From NCBI GenBank assembly GCA_034096865.1, contig JAWQFJ010000571.1, forward strand, positions 7,501 through 71,500: a stretch of DNA of 64,000 nucleotides, read 5' to 3'. Below, one piece after another: positions 33,114-46,351 of this stretch. The notes beneath the pieces are model-generated. The model did no database searches, was not told where the DNA came from, and worked only from the letters and a program-made list of their open reading frames with translations. Position numbers and translations under genes: made by a program. Each line of letters begins with the position of its first letter. Position 1 is the first letter of the stretch. Source of the DNA: Theodoxus fluviatilis. Lineage: Eukaryota > Mollusca > Gastropoda > Cycloneritida > Neritidae.

Positions 33114-36100
33114 CCATCCCCCATCCCCTAATCCACATCTATCTTTCCACACACACAACCACACACACACACACTCACACACATACACACACTAAAAACC
33201 ATCTCCCATCCCCTAATCCACATCTATCTTTCCACACACACAACCACACACACACACACACACAACCACACACACACACACACACACACTAAAAACCATC
33301 TCCCATCCTCTAATCCACATCTATCTTTCCACACACACAACCACATCCTTTTCCTCCTCAACACATCAGCAACCACACATCCATCCATTCATCACTAACC
33401 CACACCAAGCCAATGCTCAAAAGCCTACTGTTCTACAGACCACAGCAACTACATGTACTACGACACAACAAGGCAACTCACGGCTCCAGGGAAGGCCATA
33501 GTGGGCTGTGCCTGTGGCATGCCAAAGCCGGGTTGACTGAGGGAGGATGAGCCCAGAGTGAACATAGCTTGGGAGGTGGGGGCAAATGGCCCCCCTATGG
33601 ACATGGTGGAGGTGGAGGCACCAAAGGGTTGGCCCCCAAAACCTTGGGAGTTGGGGAACGCATTCAGCATGCCAAAGTTGGAACTGAGTCCGTCAAGATC
33701 GTCCAGGGAACTCTTGGAGGCGTTGTTAGAGACGTTGGTGGATGGCGTTGTTGCCCAGGCATCTTCCAGAATGTTGATCTGCTCGATGCCCTGCGAAGCA
33801 CGGGGATACAGAAGTCAGGTGCTCTGTTGCAGTGGAATGGTGTTGGTGTGTTTACATAATCGTGTCCAACAAAAATTTCATCTTTTTTTTTGGTGCTCTT
33901 TTTCTCTGTATTAAAAGGAAAAGTGCTAAGGTTTTTTCAAAAGCAAAACAGAAATAAAGATATGTTCAGACTGCACATCTTATTTGAACCCCTTTATAAT
34001 TTTCTCTAACATGAAAAGCTAAACTTTGTGTTTAAAGCTGAATTGTGTGCTTGCTTTTGGCAATGAACACGAGGTGAAGGTCATGTGACATGGATATTGT
34101 GACGTAGTACGCTACTAGTGTGACGTAGTATGCTACTAGTGTGACGTAGTATGCTACTAGTGTGACAGGTACGCTACTAGTGTGACGTGGAACGCTACTA
34201 GTGTGACGCGCTACTAGTGTGACATGGTACTCTACTAGTGTCACGTAGTACGCTACTAGTGTGATGTAGTATGGTACTAGTGTGACGTGGTACGCTACTA
34301 GTGTGACGTGGTATGCTACTAGTGTGACATAGTACGCTACTAGTGACGTAGTATGCTACTAGTGTGATATAGTACGCTACTAGTGTGACAAAGTGTGTTA
34401 CTAGTGTGATGTTGTACGTTCAAAGTGGGACACAGAATGCAAGTGTCTCTGTGTCAGTTGATCAGAAAGTGTTATATATACCACTTATTTTGTAGTAGTC
34501 TGTATCTTCTGGTATGCTGTTGTGTTTGTGAAAATATCCTCAAATATTGTTTCAGAACCACCCCTAACTTAGCACATTTCCTTTAAGAACGTTTCATCAC
34601 AAAATTCAGCTGAAAACAGAAACGCTTCAAAAGAAATACAAATCTAGAAAAAAGATACCTGCATACCTGACTTGGTACACCAAGACAGAACGATTTGAGA
34701 GATCTGCATTCTGTCAGTGCGTGAGAAGAGGAAGAGAGCAGCTTGAAGGCGAAGCAGACAAGGAGCTTGTGAGGCCATAACCAAACCCACTACAGCGAGG
34801 CAGCAGTGCATTCCACTCGTCCCATGCACATGCAGTTGCGTCTCGGTTACTGGAAGCTTAATCCTCTATCCTTTCTGCGTTTCTCTATCAATAAACTATT
34901 GCACACTGATAACTTGCAGCACTGAAAAAATGCTAAACATGTAAAAGCAGACGCTTGTTTTTCATTTCTTTTAAAATATGGAATACCTTGAAAGTACATT
35001 TAATGAAAGACAATGCAATTTTTTACAATATACACAGAAATTAAATACAAGTACAGACATAAAGAAAATACTCAGCATCACAATGTTTTAAATGTTCACA
35101 ATGTTTTAAAAACCATCTTGAATAACACATGACCAAAAAACATTTTAGGAGCAGATTTCTCAATTTATGAGTGTGCCAAAGCAAATCCAAGACAAAATAT
35201 TATATGAAAAACAAACTTCAGACAAGTAAATACTAATTGAATGAAAGGAAGAGAAAACTATTATTGCTAAAGCCATGGTTCTTTAAGGATAAGCACTGAA
35301 ACGTGAATTATTAAAGTATCAAGGAAGGGAAGGACAAGTGAAATGCTGTGCTCGGTACTAAGGGTGGATTCGTTTGAAGTCATGCCAATCGGAGATAAAA
35401 ACACTCACTCCAACACTAGCACCTGAAGGGACTACATCTATGCCGTGGTCTTCGTGGGGAGAAACAAAACAGACAAGACTACAAGATGCTCTGAAACATC
35501 ATGGCTGATACTAATTTGTGACGCAGTACTTTCACATTCAGAGTGCCAGTTTTAGCTGCATAGAGGTCATTCTTCACCAGCTGACTACTTCGAGTCTTAT
35601 CACCTTGCACAACTCCTGCAAGTGCCCATTTTGAAGAGGAAAAAAAACAAGGCATAAGTTCAGGTGAGTGCTGTGAGCATATCAAGTGCTGCCTGTAAAC
35701 TAGATGGGATGTGTTGGAATGTTGATAGACAGAGGAGTCCTATATACAGTAGGTACCAATTGTGCAGGGGAATGCAAGCGGTAAGTCTTGTGTAACCTCA
35801 GGAAGGGTCAAGCATCCCACAGGAAGAGGCCACGTGTGTGGAAATGCGACAGTGCCCTGGCTGAATGCAGCACAGACCATTTGTGGTGAAACTGACAGAC
35901 AAAAGTCTGTGTTGTGCAGGAGAGAGTAGAGGGAGGGGGTGCCACTGTAGGTCCCACACAACAGATAGATGGAAGTGAGAGTTGGGGTGGAGCAGTGTGA
36001 GTGAGGATGGGTGGGTGTGTGGGAGTAAGGGAGGGTGGGTGGGAGAAAGGGAAAGTGGGTGAGTGGGAGTAAGGGAGGGAGGATGGGTGGAAGTAAGTAA

Positions 36101-39100
36101 AGATGGGTGGGTGGGAGAAGGGAGGAAAGGTGGGTGGGAGTAAAGGAGGAAAGGTGAGTGGGAGTAAGGGAGGGTGGGTGGGAGTAAAGGAGGGAGGGTG
36201 GGAGTAAAGGAGGGAGGATGGGTGGAAGTAAGTAAAGGTGGGTGGGTGGGAGAAGGGAGGAAAGGTGGGTGGGAACAAGGGAGGAAAGGTGGGTGGGAAC
36301 AAGGGAGGAAAGGTGGGTGGGAGTAAGGGAGGGTGGGTGGGAGAAAGGGAAAGTGGGTGAGTGGGAGCAAGGGAGGGAGGATGGGTGGAAGTAAGTAAAG
36401 GTGGGTGGGTGGGAGAAGGGAGGAAAGGTGGGTGGGAGCAAGGGAGGAAAGGTGGGTGGGAGTAAGGGAGGGTGGGTGGGAGAAAGGGAAAGTGGGTGAG
36501 TGGGAGTAAGGGAGGGAGGATGGGTGGAAGTAAGTAAAGGTGGGTGGGTGGGAAAAGGGAGGAAAGGTGGGTGGGAGCAAGGGAGGAAAGGTGGGTGGGA
36601 GTAAGGGAGGGTGGGTGGGTGTAAGGGAGGGTGGGTGGGAGTAAAGGAGGGAGGGTGGGAGTAAAGGAAGGAGGGAGGATGGGTGGGAGTAAAGGAGGGT
36701 GGTTGAGTGAGAATAAGGGAGGGTGGGTGGGTAAGAGTATGGGAGGGTGGTTGAGTGAGAGTATGGGAGGGTGGATGGGTGAGAGTAAGAGGGTGGTTGG
36801 GTGAGAGTAAGGGAGCATGGTTGGGTGAGAGTATGGGAGGGTGGATGGGTGAGAGTAAGAGTGTGGTTGAGTGAGAGTATGAAAGGGTGGATGAGAGTAA
36901 GGAAGGGTGGATGAGAGTAAGGAAGGGTGGGTGAGAGTAAGGAAGGGTGGATGAGAGTAAGGAAGGGTGGGTGAGAGTAAGGAAGGGTGGGTGAGAGGAA
37001 GGAAGGGTGAGTGAGAGTAAGGAAGGGTGGGTGAGAGTAAGGAAGGGTGGGTGAGAGTAAGGAAGGGTGGATGAGAGTAAGGAAGAGTGGATGAGAGTAC
37101 GGAAGGGTGGGTGAGAGTAAGGAAGGGTGGGTGAGAGTAAGGAAGAGTGGATGAGAGTAAGGAAGGGTGGGTGAGAGTAAGGAAGGGTGGATGAGAGTAA
37201 GGAAGGGTGGGTGAGAGTAAGGAAGGGTGGGTGAGAGTAAGGAAGGGTGGGTGAGAGTAAGGAAGGGTGGGTGAGAGTAAGGAAGGGTGGATGAGAGTAA
37301 GGAAGGGTGGGTGAGAGTAAGGAAGAGTGGATGAGAGTAAGGAAGGGTGGATGAGAGTAAGGAAGGGTGGGTGAGAGTAAGGAAGAGTGGATGAGAGTAA
37401 GGAAGGGTGGATGAGAGTAAGGAAGGGTGGGTGAGAGTAAGGAAGGGTGGATGAGAGTAAGGAAGGGTGGATGAGAGTAAGGAAGGGTGGATGAGAGTAA
37501 GGAAGGGTGGATGAGAGTAAGGAAGGGTGGATGAGAGTAAGGAAGGGTGGGTGAGAGTAAGGAAGGGTGGGTGAGAGTAAGGAAGGGTGGATGAGAGTAA
37601 GGAAGGGTGGGTGAGAGTAAGGAAGGGTGGGTGAGAGTAAGGAAGGGTGGATGAGAGTAAGGAAGGGTGGATGAGAGTAAGGAAGGGTGGGTGAGAGTAA
37701 GGAAGGGTGGGTGAGAGTAAGGAAGGGTGGGTGAGAGTAAGGAAGGGTGGATGAGAGTAAGGAAGGGTGGGTGAGAGTAAGGAAGGGTGGGTGAGAGTAA
37801 GGAAGGGTGGATGAGAGTAAGGAAGGGTGGATGAGAGTAAGGAAGGGTGGGTGAGAGGAAGGAAGGGTGGGTGAGAGTAAGGAAGGGTGGGTGAGAGTAA
37901 GGAAGAGTGGATGAGAGTAAGGAAGGGTGGATGAGAGTAAGGAAGGATGGGTGAGAGTAAGGAAGGGTGGGTGAGAGTAAGGAAGGGTGGATGAGAGTAA
38001 GGAAGGGTGGGTGAGAGTAAGGAAGGGTGGATGAGAGTAAGGAAGGGTGGGTGAGAGTAAGGAAGGGTGGGTGAGAGTAAGGAAGGGTGGGTGAGAGGAA
38101 GGAAGGGTGGGTGAGAGTAAGGAAGGGTGGGTGAGAGGAAGGAAGGGTGGGTGAGAGTACGGAAGGGTGGGTGAGAGTAAGGAAGGGTGGATGAGAGTAA
38201 GGAAGGGTGGATGAGAGTAAGGAAGGGTGGGTGAGAGTAAGGAAGGGTGGGTGAGAGTAAGGAAGGGTGGATGAGAGTAAGGAAGGGTGGGTGAGAGTAA
38301 GGAAGGGTGGATGAGAGTAAGGAAGGGTGGGTGAGAGGAAGGAAGGGTGGGTGAGAGTAAGGAAGGGTGGGTGAGAGGAAGGAAGGGTGGGTGAGAGTAA
38401 GGAAGGGTGGGTGAGAGTAAGGAAGGGTGGGTGAGAGGAAGGAAGGGTGGGTGAGAGTAAGGAAGGGTGGGTGAGAGTAAGGAAGGGTGGGTGAGAGTAA
38501 GGAAGGGTGGATGAGAGTAAGGAAGGGTGGATGAGAGTAAGGAAGGGTGGGTGAGAGGAAGGAAGGGTGGGTGAGAGTAAGGAAGGGTAGGTGAGAGTAA
38601 GGAAGGGTGGATGAGAGTAAGGAAGGGTGGATGAGAGTAAGGAAGGGTGGGTGAGAGGAAGGAAGAGTGGGTGAGAGTACGGAAGGGTGGGTGAGAGTAA
38701 GGAAGGGTGGGTGAGAGTAAGGAAGGGTGGGTGAGAGTAAGGAAGGGTGGATGAGAGTAAGGAAGGGTGGATGAGAGTAAGGAAGGGTGGGTGAGAGGAA
38801 GGAAGGGTGGGTGAGAGTACGGAAGGGTGGGTGAGAGTAAGGAAGGGTGGATGAGAGGAAGGAAGGGTGGGTGAGAGTACGGAAGGGTGGGTGAGAGGAA
38901 GGAAGGGTGGGTGAGAGTACGGAAGGGTGGGTGAGAGTAAGGAAGAGTGGATGAGAGTAAGGAAGGGTGGATGAGAGTAAGGAAGGATGGGTGAGAGTAA
39001 GGAAGGGTGGGTGAGAGTAAGGAAGGGTGGATGAGAGTAAGGAAGGGTGGGTGAGAGTAAGGAAGGGTGGATGAGAGTAAGGAAGGGTGGGTGAGAGGAA

Positions 39101-42100
39101 GGAAGGGTGGGTGAGAGTAAGGAAGGGTGGGTGAGAGTAAGGAAGGGTGGGTGAGAGTAAGGAAGGGTGGGTGAGAGGAAGGAAGGGTGGGTGAGAGTAA
39201 GGAAGGGTGGGTGAGAGTAAGGAAGGGTGGGTGAGAGTAAGGAAGGGTGGGTGAGAGTAAGGAAGGGTGGGTGAGAGTAAGGAAGGGTGGATGAGAGTAA
39301 GGAAGGGTGGATGAGAGTAAGGAAGGGTGGGTGAGAGGAAGGAAGGGTGAGTGAGAGTACGGAAGGGTGGATGAGAGTAAGGAAGAGTGGATGAGAGTAA
39401 GGAAGGGTGGATGAGAGTAAGGAAGGGTGGGTGAGAGTAAGGAAGGGTGGGTGAGAGTAAGGAAGGGTGGATGAGAGTAAGGAAGGGTGGGTGAGAGTAA
39501 GGAAGGGTGGGTGAGAGTAAGGAAGGGTGGATGAGAGTAAGGAAGGGTGGATGAGAGTAAGGAAGGGTGGGTGAGAGTAAGGAAGGGTGGGTGAGAGTAA
39601 GGAAGGGTGGGTGAGAGTAAGGAAGGGTGGATGAGAGTAAGGAAGGGTGGGTGAGAGTAAGGAAGGGTGGGTGAGAGTAAGGAAGGGTGGATGAGAGTAA
39701 GGAAGGGTGGATGAGAGTAAGGAAGGGTGGGTGAGAGGAAGGAAGGGTGGGTGAGAGTACGGAAGGGTGGGTGAGAGTAAGGAAGAGTGGATGAGAGTAA
39801 GGAAGGGTGGATGAGAGTAAGGAAGGATGGGTGAGAGTAAGGAAGGGTGGGTGAGAGTAAGGAAGGGTGGATGAGAGTAAGGAAGGGTGGGTGAGAGTAA
39901 GGAAGGGTGGATGAGAGTAAGGAAGGGTGGGTGAGAGGAAGGAAGGGTGGGTGAGAGTAAGGAAGGGTGGGTGAGAGGAAGGAAGGGTGGGTGAGAGTAA
40001 GGAAGGGTGGGTGAGAGGAAGGAAGGGTGGGTGAGAGTAAGGAAGGGTGGGTGAGAGTAAGGAAGGGTGGGTGAGAGTAAGGAAGGGTGGGTGAGAGTAA
40101 GGAAGGGTGGGTGAGAGTAAGGAAGGGTGGATGAGAGTAAGGAAGGGTGGATGAGAGTAAGGAAGGGTGGGTGAGAGGAAGGAAGGGTGAGTGAGAGTAC
40201 GGAAGGGTGGGTGAGAGTAAGGAAGAGTGGATGAGAGTAAGGAAGGGTGGATGAGAGTAAGGAAGGGTGGGTGAGAGTAAGGAAGGGTGGGTGAGAGTAA
40301 GGAAGGGTGGATGAGAGTAAGGAAGGGTGGGTGAGAGGAAGGAAGGGTGGGTGAGAGAAAGGAAGGGTGGGTGAGAGGAAGGAAGGGTGGGTGAGAGTAA
40401 GGAAGGGTGGGTGAGAGTAAGGAAGGGTGGGTGAGAGGAAGGAAGGGTGGGTGAGATAAAGAAAGGGTGGGTGAGAGGAAGGAAGGGTGGGTGAGAGTAA
40501 GGAAGGGTGGATGAGAGTAAGGAAGGGTGGATGAGAGTAAGGAAGGGTGGGTGAGAGGAAGGAAGGGTGGGTGAGAGTAAGGAAGGGTAGGTGAGAGTAA
40601 GGAAGGGTGGATGAGAGTAAGGAAGGGTGGATGAGAGTAAGGAAGGGTGGGTGAGAGGAAGGAAGAGTGGGTGAGAGTACGGAAGGGTGGGTGAGAGTAA
40701 GGAAGGGTGGGTGAGAGTAAGGAAGGGTGGGTGAGAGTAAGGAAGGGTGGATGAGAGTAAGGAAGGGTGGATGAGAGTAAGGAAGGGTGGGTGAGAGGAA
40801 GGAAGGGTGGGTGAGAGTACGGAAGGGTGGGTGAGAGTAAGGAAGGGTGGATGAGAGGAAGGAAGGGTGGGTGAGAGTACGGAAGGGTGGGTGAGAGGAA
40901 GGAAGGGTGGGTGAGAGTACGGAAGGGTGGGTGAGAGTAAGGAAGAGTGGATGAGAGTAAGGAAGGGTGGATGAGAGTAAGGAAGGATGGGTGAGAGTAA
41001 GGAAGGGTGGGTGAGAGTAAGGAAGGGTGGATGAGAGTAAGGAAGGGTGGGTGAGAGTAAGGAAGGGTGGATGAGAGTAAGGAAGGGTGGGTGAGAGGAA
41101 GGAAGGGTGGGTGAGAGTAAGGAAGGGTGGGTGAGAGTAAGGAAGGGTGGGTGAGAGTAAGGAAGGGTGGGTGAGAGGAAGGAAGGGTGGGTGAGAGTAA
41201 GGAAGGGTGGGTGAGAGTAAGGAAGGGTGGGTGAGAGTAAGGAAGGGTGGGTGAGAGTAAGGAAGGGTGGGTGAGAGTAAGGAAGGGTGGATGAGAGTAA
41301 GGAAGGGTGGATGAGAGTAAGGAAGGGTGGGTGAGAGGAAGGAAGGGTGAGTGAGAGTACGGAAGGGTGGGTAAGAGTAAGGAAGAGTGGATGAGAGTAA
41401 GGAAGGGTGGATGAGAGTAAGGAAGGGTGGGTGAGAGTAAGGAAGGGTGGGTGAGAGTAAGGAAGGGTGGATGAGAGTAAGGAAGGGTGGGTGAGAGGAA
41501 GGAAGGGTGGGTGAGAAAAAGGAAGGGTGGGTGAGAGGAAGGAAGGGTGGGTGAGAGTAAGGAAGGGTGGGTGAGAGTAAGGAAGGGTGGATGAGAGTAA
41601 GGAAGGGTGGGTGAGAGGAAGGAAGGGTGGGTGAGAAAAAGAAAGGGTGGGTGAGAGGAAGGAAGGGTGGGTGAGAGTAAGGAAGGGTGGATGAGAGTAA
41701 GGAAGGGTGGATGAGAGTAAGGAAGGGTGGGTGAGAGGAAGGAAGGGTGGGTGAGAGTAAGGAAGGGTAGGTGAGAGTAAGGAAGGGTGGATGAGAGTAA
41801 GGAAGGGTGGATGAGAGTAAAGAAGGGTGGGTGAGAGGAAGGAAGAGTGGGTGAGAGTACGGAAGGGTGGGTGAGAGTAAGGAAGGGTGGGTGAGAGTAA
41901 GGAAGGGTGGGTGAGAGTAAGGAAGGGTGGATGAGAGTAAGGAAGGGTGGATGAGAGTAAGGAAGGGTGGGTGAGAGGAAGGAAGGGTGGGTGAGAGTAC
42001 GGAAGGGTGGGTGAGAGTAAGGAAGGGTGGGTGAGAGTAAGGAAGGGTGGGTGAGAGTAAGGAAGGGTGGATGAGAGTAAGGAAGGGTGGATGAGAGTAA

Positions 42101-45100
42101 GGAAGGGTGGGTGAGAGTAAGGAAGGGTGGGTGAGAGTAAGGAAGGGTGGGTGAGAGTAAGGAAGGGTGGATGAGAGTAAGGAAGGGTGGGTGAGAGTAG
42201 GGAAGGGTGGGTGAGAGTAGGGAAGGGTGGGTGAGAGTAAGGAAGGGTGGGTGAGAGTAAGGAAGGGTGGGTGAGAGTAAGGAAGAGTGGGTGAGAGTAA
42301 GGAAGGGTGGGTGGGAGTAAGGAAGGGTGGATGAGAGTAAGGAAGGGTGGGTGAGAGTAAGGAAGGGTGGATGAGAGTAAGGAAGGGTGGATGAGAGTAA
42401 GGAAGGGTGGGTGAGAGTAAGGAAGAGTGGATGAGAGTAAGGAAGGGTGGGTGAGAGTAAGGAAGGGTGGATGAGAGTAAGGAAGGGTGGGTGAGAGGAA
42501 GGAAGGGTGGGTGAGAGTAAGGAAGAGTGGATGAGAGTAAGGAAGGGTGGGTGAGAGTAAGGAAGAGTGGATGAGAGTAAGGAAGGGTGGGTGAGAGTAA
42601 GGAAGGGTGGGTGAGAGTAAGGAAGAGTGGATGAGAGTACGGAAGGGTGGGTGAGAGTAAGGAAGGGTGGATGAGAGTAAGGAAGGGTGGATGAGAGTAA
42701 GGAAGGGTAGGTGAGAGTAAGGAAGGGTAGGTGAGAGTAAGGAAGGGTGGGTGAGAGTAAGGAAGGGTGGATGAGAGTAAGGAAGGGTGGATGAGAGTAA
42801 GGAAGGGTGGGTGAGAGGAAGGAAGGGTGGGTGAGAGGAAGGAAGGGTGGGTGAGAGTAAGGAAGGGTGGATGAGAGTAAGGAAGGGTGGGTGAGAGTAA
42901 GGAAGGGTGGGTGAAAGTAAGGAAGGGTGGGTGAGAGTAAGGAAGGGTGGGTGAGAGTAAGAAAGGGTGCGTGAGAGTAAGGAAGGGTGGGTGAGAGTAA
43001 GAAGAAAGGGTGGGTGAGAGGAAGGAAGGGTGGGTGAGAGTAAGGAAGGGTGGATGAGAGTAAGGAAGGGTGGATGAGAGTAAGGAAGGGTGGGTGAGAG
43101 GAAGGAAGGGTGGGTGAGAGTAAGGAAGGGTAGGTGAGAGTAAGGAAGGGTGGATGAGAGTAAGGAAGGGTGGATGAGAGTAAGGAAGGGTGGGTGAGAG
43201 GAAGGAAGAGTGGGTGAGAGTACGGAAGGGTGGGTGAGAGTAAGGAAGGGTGGGTGAGAGTAAGGAAGGGTGGGTGAGAGTAAGGAAGGGTGGATGAGAG
43301 TAAGGAAGGGTGGATGAGAGTAAGGAAGGGTGGGTGAGAGGAAGGAAGGGTGGGTGAGAGTACGGAAGGGTGGGTGAGAGTAAGGAAGGGTGGATGAGAG
43401 GAAGGAAGGGTGGGTGAGAGTACGGAAGGGTGGGTGAGAGGAAGGAAGGGTGGGTGAGAGTACGGAAGGGTGGGTGAGAGTAAGGAAGAGTGGATGAGAG
43501 TAAGGAAGGGTGGATGAGAGTAAGGAAGGATGGGTGAGAGTAAGGAAGGGTGGGTGAGAGTAAGGAAGGGTGGATGAGAGTAAGGAAGGGTGGATGAGAG
43601 TAAGGAAGGGTGGATGAGAGTAAGGAAGGGTGGGTGAGAGGAAGGAAGGGTGGGTGAGAGTAAGGAAGGGTAGGTGAGAGTAAGGAAGGGTGGATGAGAG
43701 TAAGGAAGGGTGGATGAGAGTAAGGAAGGGTGGGTGAGAGGAAGGAAGAGTGGGTGAGAGTAAGGAAGGGTGGGTGAGAGTAAGGAAGGGTGGGTGAGAG
43801 GAAGGAAGGGTGGCTGAGAAAACGAAAGGGTGGGTGAGAGGAAGGAAGGGTGGGTGAGAGTAAGGAAGGGTGGATGAGAGTAAGGAAGGGTGGATGAGAG
43901 TAAGGAAGGGTGGGTGAGAGGAAGGAAGGGTGGATGAGAGTAAGGAAGGGTGGGTGAGAGGAAGGAAGAGTGGGTGAGAGTACGGAAGGGTGGGTGAGAG
44001 TAAGGAAGGGTGGGTGAGAGTAAGGAAGGGTGGGTGAGAGTAAGGAAGGGTGGATGAGAGTAAGGAAGGGTGGATGAGAGTAAGGAAGGGTGGGTGAGAG
44101 TAAGGAAGGGTGGGTGAGAGTAAGGAAGGGTGGGTGAGAGTAAGGAAGGGTGGATGAGAGTAAGGAAGGGTGGTGAGAGTAAGGAAGGGTGGTGAGAGTA
44201 AGGAAGGGTGGGTGAGAGGAAGGAAGGGTGGGTGAGAGTAAGGAAGGGTGGGTGAGAGTAAGGAAGGGTGGTGAGAGTAAGGAAGGGTGGGTGAGAGGAA
44301 GGAAGGGTGGGTGAGAGTAAGGAAGGGTGGGTGAGAGTAAGGAAGGGGTGAGAGTAAGGAAGGGTGGGTGAGAGTAAGGAAGGGTGGATGAGAGTAAGGA
44401 AGGGTGGGTGAGAGTAAGGAAGGGTGGGTGAGAGTAAGGAAGGGTGGGTGAGAGTAAGGAAGGGTGGGTGAGAGTAAGGAAGGGTGGGTGAGAGTAAGGA
44501 AGGGTGGATGAGAGTAAGGAAGGGTGGATGAGAGTAAGGAAGGGTGGGTGAGAGTAAGGAAGGGTGGGTGAGAGTAAGGAAGGGTGGATGAGAGTAAGGA
44601 AGGGTGGGTGAGAGTAAGGAAGGGTGGGTGAGAGTAAGGAAGGGTGGATGAGAGTAAGGAAGGGTGGATGAGAGTAAGGAAGGGTGGGTGAGAGTAAGGA
44701 AGGGTGGGTGAGAGTAAGGAAGGGTGGGTGAGAGTAAGGAAGGGTGGGTGAGAGTAAGGAAGGGTGGATGAGAGTAAGGAAGGGTGGGTGAGAGTAAGGA
44801 AGGGTGGGTGAGAGTAAGGAAGGGTGGATGAGAGTAAGGAAGGGTGGGTGAGAGTAAGGAAGGGTGGATGAGAGTAAGGAAGGGTGGGTGAGAGTAAGGA
44901 AGGGTGGGTGAGAGTAAGGAAGGGTGGGTGAGAGTAAGGAAGGGTGGGTGAGAGTAAGGAAGGGTGGTTGAGAGTAAGGAAGGGTGNNNNNNNNNNNNNN
45001 NNNNNNNNAAGGAAGGGTGGGTGAGAGTAAGGAAGGGTGGGTGAGAGTAAGGAAGGGTGGGTGAGAGTAAGGAAGGGTGGGTGAGAGTAAGGAAGGGTGG

Positions 45101-46351
45101 GTGAGAGTAAGGAAGGGTGGGTGAGAGTAAGGAAGGGTGGATGAGAGTAAGGAAGGGTGGATGAGAGTAAGGAAGGGTGGGTGAGAGTAAGGAAGGGTGG
45201 GTGAGAGTAAGGAAGGGTGGGTGAGAGTAAGGAAGGGTGGGTGAGAGTAAGGAAGGGTGGGTGAGAGTAAGGAAGGGTGGGTGAGAGTAAGGAAGGGTGG
45301 GTGAGAGTAAGGAAGGGTGGGTGAGAGTAAGGAAGGGTGGGTGAGAGTAAGGAAGGGTGGGTGAGAGTAAGGAAGGGTGGGTGAGAGTAAGGAAGGGTGG
45401 TTGAGAGTAAGGAAGGGTGGGTGAGAGTAAGGAAGGGTGGGTGAGAGTAAGGAAGGGTGGATGAGAGTAAGGAAGGGTGGGTGAGAGTAAGGAAGAGTGG
45501 GTGAGAGTAAGGAAGGGTGGGTGAGAGTAAGGAAGGGTGGATGAGAGTAAGGAAGGGTGGGTGAGAGGAAGGAAGGGTGGGTGAGAGTAAGGAAGAGTGG
45601 ATGAGAGTAAGGAAGGGTGGGTGAGAGTAAGGAAGAGTGGATGAGAGTAAGGAAGGGTGGGTGAGAGTAAGGAAGGGTGGGTGAGAGTAAGGAAGAGTGG
45701 ATGAGAGTACGGAAGGGTGGGTGAGAGTAAGGAAGGGTGGATGAGAGTAAGGAAGGGTGGATGAGAGTAAGGAAGGGTAGGTGAGAGTAAGGAAGGGTAG
45801 GTGAGAGTAAGGAAGGGTGGGTGAGAGTAAGGAAGGGTGGATGAGAGTAAGGAAGGGTGGATGAGAGTAAGGAAGGGTGGGTGAGAGGAAGGAAGGGTGG
45901 GTGAGAGGAAGGAAGGGTGGGTGAGAGTAAGGAAGGGTGGATGAGAGTAAGGAAGGGTGGGTGAGAGTAAGGAAGGGTGGGTGAAAGTAAGGAAGGGTGG
46001 GTGAGAGTAAGGAAGGGTGGGTGAGAGTAAGGAAGGGTGCGTGAGAGTAAGGAAGGGTGGGTGAGAGTAAGGAAGGGTGGGTGAGAGTAGGGAAGGGTGG
46101 GAGGGAGTAAGGAAGGGTGGGTGAGAGTAGGGAAGGGTGGGAGGGAGTTCTGAGTGTGTAGTGAAGACAGGGAGAGAGGGGGAGTGCTGTGTGCATGGTG
46201 AGGGACCCACTTGCTGCAGGGACATCAGCTGGTCCTCCAGATCCACCAGGTTGCTGGGCTCCGCTACAGGAGTGTTGTTGGTGGGCACCTGGACGGGAGA
46301 CTTGCCATCAGTCCCTTTATTCCTCCTCTCCATGTTTCTTACATTGTGTGT

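Larger units (their letters stand above)
29973..33481 (-). other. Dab intron 7 (about 3.5 kb), microsatellite-rich
   Basis: Donor GCC|GTGAGT at 33481 and acceptor at 29973. Contains G-rich and CA/GT arrays listed separately. 29980-30830 and 30900-31400 show no recognisable feature. Confidence 0.7.
33791..46210 (-). other. Dab intron 6 (about 12.4 kb)
   Basis: Donor CAGCAA|GTGGGT (46210) and acceptor CGCAG (33791). Three-quarters of it is a 20-bp minisatellite. Sequence 34440-36000 has no recognised feature. Confidence 0.8.

Noticed and set aside
36886..46140. CRISPR-like regular repeats
   Set aside because: Units are contiguous, with no spacers, and the sequence is eukaryotic.
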